Shown in pieces: positions 1-5,460 of a stretch of DNA of 5,460 nucleotides. The notes under the pieces are model-generated. The model saw only the letters and a list, made by a program, of their open reading frames with translations, was not told the DNA's origin and searched no databases. The stretch comes from Planctomycetales bacterium (lineage in GTDB: Bacteria; Planctomycetota; Planctomycetia; Planctomycetales; Planctomycetaceae): contig JAGVKR010000469.1 in the NCBI GenBank assembly GCA_020050375.1, forward strand, positions 1 through 5,460, in the 5' to 3' direction. Within the stretch, counting starts at the first letter, position 1. Each line of letters opens with the position of its first letter. The position numbers were made by a program, and so were the translations under genes.

Positions 1-118
1 CCGCCCCCGACGGTCCGGTGACGACCAACCCCTCGCCGCGCGACAGAGACAAATCGACGTCGCGCAAGATCGAAAGCGTCCCGCCGGCCGTGGCGTAGCT
101 CTTGCTCAGACACGTCAA
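1..118 (-). CDS. ABC transporter ATP-binding protein, LolD/MacB-like (N-terminal fragment)
   Basis: Only the first ~40 residues of an ABC ATPase lie in the window; the gene runs off the left edge. The reading frame gives LSKSYATAGGTLSILRDVDL, then LSRGEGLVVTGPSGA. The GPSG is the beginning of the Walker A loop, which is cut before its GK[ST]. The A-loop-like SKSY followed by TxGGxLxxLRxVxLxLxxGE is typical of the LolD/MacB/FtsE class, which powers FtsX-like permeases that move lipoproteins, lipids or small molecules out of the membrane. No ATG or GTG lies between the in-frame TGA at 176-178 and the conserved region. TTG at 118 is taken as the start, but CTG at 124 or ATC at 136 is possible, and no ribosome site settles it. 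It follows the thioesterase by about 85 nt on the same strand, so it is probably the next gene of that operon. The substrate is unknown. The family call is firm and the start is not. Confidence 0.8.
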   Translation of the reverse strand, partial: MTCLSKSYATAGGTLSILRDVDLSLSRGEGLVVTGPSGA

Positions 119-203
119 TTGCAGGTCGGGGGTGATGGCAGAGATTCCAGGAGTGATTGCCGGTTCGAAGCCAGGTCAGATCGATTGCGCCGTCGTCCGG
201 CGC

Positions 204-623
204 TCAAGCAGGATTGGCTTCAAGTTTTTCCCGATAATGGGGAGGGATCTCGATCGAATACAGTTTCTCTCCCGGCGTGTGCACGCAACAGGCCGTCTTC
301 AGCTCTCCGACGGCGATTCGCGTTTCGCCCCGACGGAACAGAAACTTCATCGTCAACGACTTCACTCCCACCCGCAAGACGTCGAGATCGACTTCGAGGA
401 GATCGTCGTAGAAAGCCGGCGACTCGAAGCTGCACGAAGCCCTGACACGCGGCCAGCCGATGATCACCCCGTCCGGCTGCTTTTGCACGAGCTTGAACCC
501 CATGCTGCTGAAGAACGCATACTCCGCCTCTTCCATCCAACGATAGAAATTGGCGAAGTGCACGATTCCCGCCATGTCGGTGTCGACGAACTGCACGCGG
601 AGGATATAGCTGAAACGGGGCAT
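204..623 (-). CDS. Acyl-CoA thioesterase, 4-hydroxybenzoyl-CoA thioesterase (4HBT) family
   Basis: A single-domain hotdog thioesterase of 139 residues, the usual size for the family. The N-terminus, QFVDTDMAGIVHFANFYRWM (residues 11-30), matches the active-site segment of Pseudomonas 4-hydroxybenzoyl-CoA thioesterase as I recall it (FGDCDPAGIV...NYHRW). Asp16 lines up with the catalytic Asp17, and the C-terminal SIEIPPHY (123-130) matches AIEVPADY of that enzyme. Family members hydrolyse aryl-CoA or acyl-CoA/ACP thioesters in the cytoplasm. The ATG at 623 was chosen because it places the motif at the family's normal distance from the N-terminus. An upstream in-frame ATG at 749 would add 42 unrelated residues overlapping the preceding gene. 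There is no good Shine-Dalgarno site. The gene begins 26 nt after the chorismate-lyase homologue, so the two probably share a transcript. A hydroxybenzoyl thioester is a reasonable substrate from this neighbourhood, but YbgC-type members act on other acyl groups, so specificity is unproven. Confidence 0.9.
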   Translation of the reverse strand: MPRFSYILRVQFVDTDMAGIVHFANFYRWMEEAEYAFFSSMGFKLVQKQPDGVIIGWPRVRASCSFESPAFYDDLLEVDLDVLRVGVKSLTMKFLFRRGETRIAVGELKTACCVHTPGEKLYSIEIPPHYREKLEANPA

Positions 624-633
624 GGGTGTCGGC

Positions 634-658
634 TCTACTTGACTGGTTTCTACTTGAC
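634..658 (-). repeat. Short direct repeat duplicating the stop codon of the chorismate-lyase homologue
   Basis: On the minus strand the 10-mer GTCAAGTAGA occurs twice, at 658-649 and 643-634, separated by AACCA, giving a 15-bp period. The first copy holds the last codons of the upstream gene (GTC AAG TAG). Because the period is a multiple of three, the second copy supplies another in-frame TAG five codons later. It looks like a local slippage duplication. It fills most of the 26-nt gap before the thioesterase start. Confidence 0.6.
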
Positions 659-1186
659 GGGCGAGGCGATTTCCAGCAGGTCGACCGCCGGTTGTTGGTT
701 GCAGAAGATGGTGGCCAGCCGTCCGTACGTCACTTCGCCCGATCGACAACCGACCAACCGCTGCAATTCCGGCCCCGGCTGGATTTCAAGGATCGCCCCC
801 AGCGCAATGTGCCGCAGCACGTTGTAATTGATCAGAATCCGCCCCAGCGGAGTTTGCTCACGGAGGATTTCGTCGCGGACCGCGGGCATCACGTACGATA
901 AATCGAACCGCACGATGCCAAACTGGACGACCGATCCATTGTCGCTGCGTTCGAGCACGATTTTACGATTGTAAACGTCACGCTCGAGCGACCGCTCGAT
1001 CACGCGCACGACGACCGGCGTCCGGTAGAACTCCTCCATCGTAACCGTCATGTGATGCTCGTGAACGAGCAGCCCCTTGTACGGTTCGGGAGTGAGCGCC
1101 GAGGGAATGTGCCGGGCCTCGGCGATCAGTTCGTCTCCACCGGGAAACAGTCCCGTCAGCTTTTTCAGTTCGTCAATCGGGTTCAC
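650..1186 (-). CDS. Chorismate pyruvate-lyase (UbiC-type) family protein
   Basis: Enzymes of this family remove pyruvate from chorismate to give hydroxybenzoate (4-HB in UbiC), in the cytoplasm. The 178-residue protein is close to E. coli UbiC (165) and follows its order of motifs. LLVHEHHMT (39-47) corresponds to LLLEDSMT. YNRKIVL (72-78) corresponds to WLREILL with the active-site Arg (here Arg74). QTPLGRIL (111-118) corresponds to KTPLGRYL. YGR (154-156) corresponds to the WGRRS region, and LLEIASP (170-176) corresponds to LTELFLP with the catalytic Glu (here Glu172). The comparison is from memory, not an alignment run. The first ~35 residues have no counterpart I recognise. The start is GTG at 1186; there is no upstream in-frame ATG/GTG/TTG within the gap and no clear ribosome site. 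It sits between the radical SAM gene and a 4HBT thioesterase, which supports aromatic-acid chemistry. A relative with altered product, such as a DUF98-type protein, is the main alternative. Confidence 0.78.
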   Translation of the reverse strand: MNPIDELKKLTGLFPGGDELIAEARHIPSALTPEPYKGLLVHEHHMTVTMEEFYRTPVVVRVIERSLERDVYNRKIVLERSDNGSVVQFGIVRFDLSYVMPAVRDEILREQTPLGRILINYNVLRHIALGAILEIQPGPELQRLVGCRSGEVTYGRLATIFCNQQPAVDLLEIASPVK

Positions 1187-1269
1187 GGCAACAACACGAA
1201 TCCATCGTTGAGAATCGAAGACGAAACCATCGCTTCGCCGCAGGACGCAACGGCGCCCCAGACGAACAT
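1183..1269 (-). CDS. Possible 28-residue small ORF coupled to both neighbours
   Basis: An ORF in the gap between the radical SAM and chorismate-lyase-like genes. Its ATG at 1269 overlaps the preceding stop by one base (TGATG). Its own TGA at 1185-1183 overlaps the following GTG start (GTGA). The peptide begins [14 protein letters not shown] and ends GFVLLP; it has one Cys and no recognisable domain or clear membrane helix. About three quarters of its third codon positions are G or C, in keeping with the neighbouring genes. No Shine-Dalgarno site is visible, so translation would depend on ribosomes re-initiating at the stop. It could be a real small protein, a leader that carries ribosomes across the gap, or chance. 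A 28-codon ORF is not rare in GC-rich DNA; the flush overlaps at both ends are the only argument for it. Confidence 0.3.
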   Translation of the reverse strand: MFVWGAVASCGEAMVSSSILNDGFVLLP

Positions 1270-2600
1270 CACGTGTAACGCACCGCCCGATGCTCGGGTT
1301 CGAAGTACTCGGGAAGCAACGTATCCACCTGGAGCAATCCCTTCCGCGTCAGACGAATCTCGTCGCCGGCGACTTCGAGATACCCGGCCGCCTGCTGACG
1401 ACGCAGCGGCTCGGCGAACTCCTGCAGAATGTTGACGCCGAATTTCTCGCGGAAGGGGGAGGCTGCGATCCGCCCCTCCTTGAGCTGCAGCACCATCTCG
1501 CGGATCAACAACTGATGCGGCGTGGGGGTGAGGGCCCGATTGAGCGGGAGCCGCCCCGCTTCGAGCGTCGTGAGATAGTCTTCGAGCTGGTCGACGTTCT
1601 GGTAATGAACCCCTTGCAGATGCCCGAACGACGCGACCCCCGTCGCCAACAGATCAGCCCCGCGCCAAACGCTGTCGCGATACACAAACCGGTCTTTCAC
1701 CGGATCCTTCACCAGCTCCTGAGCGCTGGAGACATGGTAGCCGGCGGACGCCAGCGCCTGGAACGCCTCGTCGACCCACCGCCGCTTCGTGGCCCACGAG
1801 GCGACAGGGGAAGTCACCCCCTGTTGCTTCATCTCGCGCGCGATGACGGTGTTGTGCGGCAACTCCATCTGGTAGATGGTGATGTTGTCGGGGGACATCT
1901 GCCGCACGCGCTCGATGCAGGCCGCCCAGTTCTCGTCGGTTTCGCCGATCATCCCGGCGATCAAATCGACGTTCACCTGCGGAAACCCCACCTGCTGGAT
2001 CCAGTCATACGCCCGAAAAATCTCGGGCGACAGGTGCGCTCGGCCGTTCCCTTCGAGAATCGCATCGTCGAAGTTCTCGACCCCCAGCGAGACGCGGGTG
2101 ATGCCGATCTCTTTGAGCGTCCGAACTTTTTCGAGGCTGAGCGTGCCCGGCTCGCACTCGAACGTGACTTCGTCGGCATCGTCCCACGAAACAGAGGCGT
2201 GCAACCGGCCGCGCAGGGAGTGCAATTGCCGGGCGCTCAGGTACGACGGTGTTCCACCACCGAAGTAGACGAACTTGAGCTCGCGGCCCGCCAGGACCGG
2301 CCGATCGCTCAATAGCTCGACTTCGCGGGCCAGGGCCTCGGCGTAGCGCTCGATCGCTTTCGCGTTCTGATCGGTGTAGACGCGAAAATAGCAGAAACGG
2401 CACCGCTTGCGGCAGAAGGGAATGTGCAGATACAGACCGAGCGGCGCCGTTGAGTTTCGCGGGGGCGAATCGAGCGCCACCAGAATCTCAGGCACCGCTT
2501 CCTGACGCCATTGCGAAAACGGCGGATAATTGGCAATGAAGTAGCTGCCGACTTCCGTCGCATCGGAACCGCTGATATCGAGCAAGTCGGTGGTGGACAT
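1269..2600 (-). CDS. HemN/HemW-like radical SAM protein (coproporphyrinogen III oxidase-related)
   Basis: A 443-residue radical SAM enzyme with the HemN/HemW architecture. The iron-sulfur motif is [14 protein letters not shown] (residues 59-72) with Cys63, Cys67 and Cys70. The SAM-binding GGGTP follows at 114-118, then [10 protein letters not shown] (144-153), [14 protein letters not shown] (166-179), the [12 protein letters not shown] strand (210-221) and YQMELPHNT (243-251). A HemN_C-like winged-helix region covers roughly 320-430. Phe72 replaces the extra Cys of true HemN (CxxxCxxCxC), and the usual GVQSF is GVENF, so neither authentic coproporphyrinogen oxidase nor standard HemW is the best call. 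Relatives include haem chaperones, anaerobilin synthases and HemN-like methylases or cyclopropanases that act on polyketide chains. The neighbours here are hydroxybenzoate-type genes, not haem genes, which suggests modification of a lipid or aromatic product. The ATG at 2600 lacks a Shine-Dalgarno site and follows a heptad-repeat region. The protein starts ~58 residues before the Cys motif, longer than HemW. Confidence 0.88.
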   Translation of the reverse strand: MSTTDLLDISGSDATEVGSYFIANYPPFSQWRQEAVPEILVALDSPPRNSTAPLGLYLHIPFCRKRCRFCYFRVYTDQNAKAIERYAEALAREVELLSDRPVLAGRELKFVYFGGGTPSYLSARQLHSLRGRLHASVSWDDADEVTFECEPGTLSLEKVRTLKEIGITRVSLGVENFDDAILEGNGRAHLSPEIFRAYDWIQQVGFPQVNVDLIAGMIGETDENWAACIERVRQMSPDNITIYQMELPHNTVIAREMKQQGVTSPVASWATKRRWVDEAFQALASAGYHVSSAQELVKDPVKDRFVYRDSVWRGADLLATGVASFGHLQGVHYQNVDQLEDYLTTLEAGRLPLNRALTPTPHQLLIREMVLQLKEGRIAASPFREKFGVNILQEFAEPLRRQQAAGYLEVAGDEIRLTRKGLLQVDTLLPEYFEPEHRAVRYT

Positions 2601-2615
2601 GGTGGGGGTTGAAAC

Positions 2616-2681
2616 GAGGATAGAGGATCGAGGATAGAGGATCGAGGATAGAGGATCGAGGATCGAGGATCGAAGATAGAG
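2616..2681. repeat. Tandem heptad array GAGGAT(A/C)
   Basis: Read on the plus strand, three perfect copies of the 14-mer GAGGATAGAGGATC (2616-2657) are followed by two GAGGATC heptads (2658-2671), one degenerate GAAGATA (2672-2678) and GAG. The underlying unit is 7 bp with the last base alternating A or C. The array lies 15 nt upstream of the radical SAM start codon, so it is probably in that gene's 5' leader. It contains five GATC sites. Arrays like this can change copy number by slippage. No coding meaning is apparent. Confidence 0.9.
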
Positions 2682-2734
2682 TTGCTCGGTCCCTGCTTCT
2701 ATCCTCGATTTTCTATTCTCGATCTTCGAGTCTT
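2644..2734 (-). repeat. Long imperfect inverted repeat (hairpin) between the propeller and radical SAM genes
   Basis: The distal part of the heptad array (2644-2679) can pair with 2699-2734, leaving a 19-nt loop. On the minus strand the second arm itself reads as degenerate heptads: GAAGATC, GAGAATA, GAAAATC, GAGGATA. An uninterrupted 11-bp complement of the second arm also exists at 2642-2652, so several registers can pair. Counting by eye gives about 30 pairs, including G-U pairs and a few mismatches. The arm begins one base after the propeller gene's stop, so in RNA it would form a 3' structure for that gene and a 5' leader structure for the radical SAM gene. There is no T-run after it on the minus strand, so it is not a standard intrinsic terminator. 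It may cap or stabilise mRNA ends, or it may be a REP/MITE-like dispersed element. Confidence 0.7.
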
Positions 2735-2735
2735 C

Positions 2736-3929
2736 TCACCGCTTGGCTCCAAAACAATACACATTCCCCGTGCGGGACTCCGACCCGATGACGAGGTGGC
2801 CTTCTCCGATCGCCGGCGACGCGGTGAAGTCGCGGCCATCCTTGAATCGAAACACTTCCTTGGCGTCCTCCAGCATGACTCCATAAAGATTGCCGTCGTT
2901 CGAGCCGAAGAACACCCGGTCGCCGACGATCACCGGCGAGCTTTCGATCTTCGCCTTCGTGGTGAACGTCCACACCTTCTTGCCGGTTTCGCGATCGAGG
3001 CAATGCAGGCGCCGGTCCTCTCCACCGACGACGACGTATTTTTCGATGACAGCCGCCGACGAATGGAAGGGGAGGTCTGACTTGTAGGTCCAAATTTTCT
3101 CGGGCTTCTTCCAGTCGATTGCCAGGACTTCCCCCCCGTGCGTTCCCACGTAGAGCATGTTGCCGACGACGGCCGGAGAGCCGGTCAATTGAATGTCGAG
3201 CGGCAGGTCGGCCTGCTGATCGCCGGTCCGCACGTCGATCACCCGCAGATGACCGTCGCAACCGGCAACGAACGTCGAATTTCCGACGACTGCCGGAGAG
3301 CAATAGACCTGCCCTTCAGTCGCGTAGGCCCAGGCTTTCGTGCCGTCGGTTTTCAGGCAATAGAGATTGTTGTCGTGCGATCCGAACAGGACGAGATCTT
3401 CGAAGAGATTCACGCCGTTGGCGATCTCCGCCCCGGCTTCGAATTTCCAGCGTCCTTTTCCGGTCGCGCGATCGACCGCGTGCAGGCCCCCTTCTTCGTC
3501 ACCGATGTAGACCGAATCTTTGCTCACGGCAGGGGCGGTCTTGAATCCGGGAATGAATGTATTCGCGCCGACCGCGTTTCCGGACCGGTAGTTCCACAAA
3601 CGTTTTCCCGTGTGAAGTTCGAGGCATAACAACTCTCCGTTCAGCGACCCGACATACACGTGATCGCCGACAACGGCGGCGGTGGACTTGATCATCGCGT
3701 CCTTGTCGCCTGCCTGGTGGGTCCACAGCAGCTCGAGTTTCTCGGGCAGTTTCGTCGTAGCGACTCCTGTCTGCAGGAGACCGTTGCGAAACGAAGGCCA
3801 GCTTTCGGGACCAGGTGGCAAATGCTTTGTCGGAGCAGCAGCCTTCAGCGCGATAGGGATTATCGCGAAGACGCACGCGGTGGCGAGCGACGACCGGCGA
3901 AGGAACGCATGTTCGCAAAACCGTCGCAT
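2736..3929 (-). CDS. Exported PQQ-type (BamB-like) beta-propeller repeat protein
   Basis: A 397-residue protein with an N-terminal signal peptide: a basic n-region (MRRF...LRRSS), a hydrophobic core around residues 15-28, and a probable cleavage near ALKAAA (27-32). The mature part opens with WPSFRNG (44-50). It then has seven to eight propeller repeats, roughly 65-115, 130-165, 170-203, 207-240, 248-283, 288-323, 328-363 and 370-397. Each is built like SPAVVGN-xxYVG-xxxGxLxxxDxxTGKxxW, the signature of PQQ_2/BamB-like propellers. At this length, and with no adjacent-Cys pair, it is unlikely to be a quinoprotein dehydrogenase. A binding or scaffold role in the periplasm or cell envelope is more likely, but the ligand is unknown. 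ATG at 3929 is preferred over GTG at 3932 because the AAGGAG site lies 7 nt upstream of it. The start overlaps the dehydrogenase stop (TGATG), indicating translational coupling. The gene ends at the base of the inverted repeat. Confidence 0.9.
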   Translation of the reverse strand: MRRFCEHAFLRRSSLATACVFAIIPIALKAAAPTKHLPPGPESWPSFRNGLLQTGVATTKLPEKLELLWTHQAGDKDAMIKSTAAVVGDHVYVGSLNGELLCLELHTGKRLWNYRSGNAVGANTFIPGFKTAPAVSKDSVYIGDEEGGLHAVDRATGKGRWKFEAGAEIANGVNLFEDLVLFGSHDNNLYCLKTDGTKAWAYATEGQVYCSPAVVGNSTFVAGCDGHLRVIDVRTGDQQADLPLDIQLTGSPAVVGNMLYVGTHGGEVLAIDWKKPEKIWTYKSDLPFHSSAAVIEKYVVVGGEDRRLHCLDRETGKKVWTFTTKAKIESSPVIVGDRVFFGSNDGNLYGVMLEDAKEVFRFKDGRDFTASPAIGEGHLVIGSESRTGNVYCFGAKR

Positions 3930-5134
3930 CACCAGGCTCCTTCGTAAAGTTGCCGCAATGAAGGCTCATCCACCGGTCGCGGATTGAACCGTCCCGTCCA
4001 TTGTTGCGCCGCCTCGGCGGCCATCTGCGGAAACATGGCACGATCCACTGCACAATCGGAAAGTCGGGTGGGCAACCCGGCTCGTTCCACCAGCGTCGTG
4101 ACGTGTTGTGCCAGCAATTCTCCGGCTTGCGGCTCGCTCTTCGAACAGAGCCCCGCTTCGGCGGCCAGTTCCGCATACCGTTTGCCAACCGCAGCCTGAT
4201 TGTAACGGAGAACGTGCGGGAGCATCACCCCGATCGCCACACCGTGCGTCACGCCAAAGTGGGCCGACAGCGGATTCGCCAGGGCGTGCGTCGCTCCGAG
4301 CATCGAATTCTCGATGGCAGCCCCGGCCAGATGCGCTCCGAGCAACATCTTGGCGCGGGCTTCGGAATCGAGCGGCGTGTTGACGACTGCCGGCAAACCA
4401 TGCACCAGCAGATCCCACGCCTGGCGGCTGAACAGTTGCGACACCGGATTGCTGCACGTAGCGACGTACGATTCGGCGGCATGGCACAGGGCGTCAATCC
4501 CCGTGGCGGCCGTGACGGAGGCCGGCATACTGAGCGTGAGGTCCGGATCGAGCACGGCAATCCGGCAGGCGGCTTTCGGATCGCCACAGGCCATCTTCAT
4601 GTGTGATTGCGCATCGGCGATCAAGGCATACGATTGGGCTTCGCTGCCGGTTCCGGCCGTTGTCGGAACGGCGATCAGGGGGAGCATCGGCTGTGTGGCT
4701 TTGCCGGCTCCCCAGTAGTCACGCATTCGGCCGCCGTTGGTCAGCAGGAAGTTGATCCCTTTCGCGCAATCCATGCTGCTCCCACCCCCCAGTCCCACGA
4801 TCAGATCGATACGGGCTTCGCGCGCGACCGCCAGGCCGCTGTCGACGTCGTCGGTGGTGGGGTTTTCGTGGACGTCGTCAAAAACCGTAACTTCCAGGCC
4901 TGCGGACTCGAGCGCCCCAATGCCGCGCTGGGGGTGCCCGGCGGATTCGAGGCCGCGATCGGTGACAAGCAGCACCCGTCGTCCTCCCAATTCGGCGGCG
5001 AGGGCTCCCAGCGTCAGGATTTTTCCGGGACCGAAAACGACGCGCGTCCGCGGCTGGTAATCAAACGCCGACAATCGGCCATTCAGCCGGTATGCATCGA
5101 CAGAGGTGTCGGGCCTGGAGTCAGCAGCCGGCAT
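3929..5134 (-). CDS. Iron-containing alcohol dehydrogenase (group III Fe-ADH)
   Basis: A 401-residue NAD(P)-dependent alcohol dehydrogenase of the iron-activated family, close to full family length. The N-terminal Rossmann-like domain has RVVFGPGKI (31-39), [13 protein letters not shown] (50-62) and the dinucleotide-binding [11 protein letters not shown] (116-126), then PTTAGTGSE (157-165). The metal site is complete: Asp214 and His218 in [11 protein letters not shown], and His283 and His297 in [18 protein letters not shown]. These correspond to the Asp/His/His/His ligands of FucO-type enzymes. The C-terminus has the family's [11 protein letters not shown] (378-388). It should interconvert an alcohol and an aldehyde in the cytoplasm; the substrate cannot be read from sequence. 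The start is ATG at 5134, without a Shine-Dalgarno site. A TTG at codon 21 (before [10 protein letters not shown]) would also fit family N-termini. A promoter candidate lies ~120 nt upstream, and the downstream propeller gene is translationally coupled to it. Confidence 0.94.
   Translation of the reverse strand: MPAADSRPDTSVDAYRLNGRLSAFDYQPRTRVVFGPGKILTLGALAAELGGRRVLLVTDRGLESAGHPQRGIGALESAGLEVTVFDDVHENPTTDDVDSGLAVAREARIDLIVGLGGGSSMDCAKGINFLLTNGGRMRDYWGAGKATQPMLPLIAVPTTAGTGSEAQSYALIADAQSHMKMACGDPKAACRIAVLDPDLTLSMPASVTAATGIDALCHAAESYVATCSNPVSQLFSRQAWDLLVHGLPAVVNTPLDSEARAKMLLGAHLAGAAIENSMLGATHALANPLSAHFGVTHGVAIGVMLPHVLRYNQAAVGKRYAELAAEAGLCSKSEPQAGELLAQHVTTLVERAGLPTRLSDCAVDRAMFPQMAAEAAQQWTGRFNPRPVDEPSLRQLYEGAW
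3937..3942 (-). promoter_or_regulatory. Shine-Dalgarno site (AAGGAG) for the propeller gene
   Basis: AAGGAG on the minus strand lies inside the last codons of the dehydrogenase (…TAC GAA GGA GCC TGG TGA). It is 7 nt from the ATG at 3929 and only 4 nt from the GTG at 3932, so it decides the start in favour of ATG. It is the only clear Shine-Dalgarno sequence seen before any gene in the window. Confidence 0.8.
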
Positions 5135-5240
5135 TCACGGTCATCCGGGAGATCGCGGGGAGGCCTCAACCTCCGGGAGCGGGTTTTCAACGCAAGCGTC
5201 GTCTGGCAAGGGAAGGGTTGCTTGGCGGGAGCGCGGGCGA

Positions 5241-5257
5241 CCAGACTTCGACTCTGG
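5241..5257. repeat. Small inverted repeat near the predicted transcription start
   Basis: CCAGACTTCGACTCTGG has perfect 5-bp arms, CCAGA and TCTGG, around a 7-base centre. It would span about -4 to +12 relative to a start site placed ~7 nt after the -10 box of the promoter candidate. It could be an operator half-site pair or a hairpin at the mRNA 5' end. Arms this short also occur by chance. Confidence 0.3.
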
Positions 5258-5259
5258 CT

Positions 5260-5288
5260 ATTTTATGGGACGACTCGTCGAAAGGCAA
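5260..5288 (-). promoter_or_regulatory. Candidate sigma70-type promoter for the dehydrogenase-propeller operon
   Basis: On the minus strand, TTGCCT (5288-5283; 4 of 6 consensus bases) is followed after exactly 17 bp by TAAAAT (5265-5260; 5 of 6). This AT-rich patch stands out in a GC-rich region. It implies transcription from about 5253 and a leader of ~119 nt before the ATG at 5134. No riboswitch or attenuator is evident in that leader. It is a consensus match only. Confidence 0.5.
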
Positions 5289-5460
5289 ACCGCGTTGCCG
5301 GCTTGAGTAACATCCAAACGCCCGACACACTTTGCCAACGACAACTGGTGAGGGCCGGGGTCAAAGCGGGCAGATCCATCGACCGGGTCAATCGCAACCC
5401 GTTGAATTGATCCGATTCGGCGGTCGGCCGGCAAAGTTCGCGAGCGTGGCCCCGTGGCCG
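5289..5460. other. Right-hand flank with no recognisable gene
   Basis: Nothing here can be assigned. Two minus-strand frames are open from the window edge. One has 65 codons and ends with the TAA at 5265-5263; the other also has about 65 codons and ends with a TAG at 5261-5259. Neither peptide (for example the stretch DLPALTPALTSCRWQS in the first) has a motif I know, and each would end inside the promoter candidate. Several overlapping open frames are expected in DNA this GC-rich. No tRNA, repeat array or terminator was seen. Confidence 0.4.

Noticed and set aside
204..749. Longer start for the thioesterase (ATG at 749)
   Set aside because: The extra 42 residues overlap the lyase gene and precede the normal 4HBT N-terminus. 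The ATG at 623 fits the family.
1183..1269. Frameshifted N-terminal extension of the lyase
   Set aside because: The lyase already begins at a sensible distance before its first conserved motif, and the small ORF's residues do not resemble a UbiC N-terminus.
1290..2315. Long plus-strand open frame (341 codons) opposite the radical SAM gene
   Set aside because: It is rich in Arg, Pro, Leu and Gln with no domain, and it lies wholly antisense to a gene with clear catalytic motifs. It is a GC-driven shadow, as are the other plus-strand open frames at 102-827, 3138-3629, 4001-4606 and 4607-5410.
1269..2600. Calling the radical SAM gene hemN (coproporphyrinogen III dehydrogenase)
   Set aside because: The fourth Cys of the HemN motif is Phe, the length and N-terminus differ, and no haem genes are nearby.
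2644..2734. Rho-independent terminator for the propeller gene
   Set aside because: The long hairpin lacks a T-run on its 3' side in the minus-strand direction, and the stem is AT-containing and imperfect. It is kept as an inverted repeat instead.
2682..3080. Plus-strand open frame starting in the repeat region
   Set aside because: Its first residues are translated heptad repeat, and the rest is antisense to the propeller gene.
3867..3880. Lipoprotein signal (LATAC) in the propeller's leader
   Set aside because: The Cys sits in the middle of the hydrophobic segment, the -3 residue is Ala not Leu/Val/Ile, and a type I cleavage site (ALKAAA) follows.
2736..3932. GTG at 3932 as the propeller start
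   Set aside because: It would be only 4 nt from the AAGGAG site, whereas the next codon is ATG at 7 nt.

Overview
This is a GC-rich window in which every convincing gene lies on the minus strand, so transcription runs from right to left. The organism is probably a bacterium with little Shine-Dalgarno use. Planctomycetota is a plausible guess. It rests on the PQQ-type propeller whose mature N-terminus carries a W-P-x-F-R-x-G motif, the mostly SD-less starts and the GC-rich codon use. No rRNA or other phylogenetic marker is present, so the phylum is an inference.

Right end (about 5460 to 5135): no gene is recognisable here. A good sigma70-like promoter candidate (5288-5260, minus strand) and a small inverted repeat over its expected start site lead into an iron-dependent alcohol dehydrogenase (5134-3929). 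The dehydrogenase stop codon overlaps the start of an exported PQQ-type beta-propeller protein (3929-2736), and a clear AAGGAG ribosome site sits inside the last dehydrogenase codons. These two genes form a translationally coupled pair.

Middle (2735-2601): directly after the propeller stop there is a heptad repeat, GAGGATA/GAGGATC, present as a tandem array and as degenerate inverted copies. Together they can fold into a long imperfect hairpin. The tandem array ends 15 nt before the start codon of the next gene.

Left half (2600 to 1): a second gene set contains a HemN/HemW-like radical SAM protein, a possible 28-residue small ORF overlapping both neighbours, a UbiC-type chorismate pyruvate-lyase homologue, a 4-hydroxybenzoyl-CoA thioesterase homologue, and the N-terminus of a LolD-type ABC ATPase cut by the window edge.

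The chorismate lyase and the hotdog thioesterase both keep their expected catalytic residues, and both point to hydroxybenzoate (4-HB) chemistry. With the radical SAM enzyme and an ABC transporter beside them, the set looks like part of an aryl-primed lipid, polyketide or other secondary-metabolite locus continuing to the left. It does not look like core quinone or haem metabolism. That pathway reading is inference. The individual family calls are well supported.
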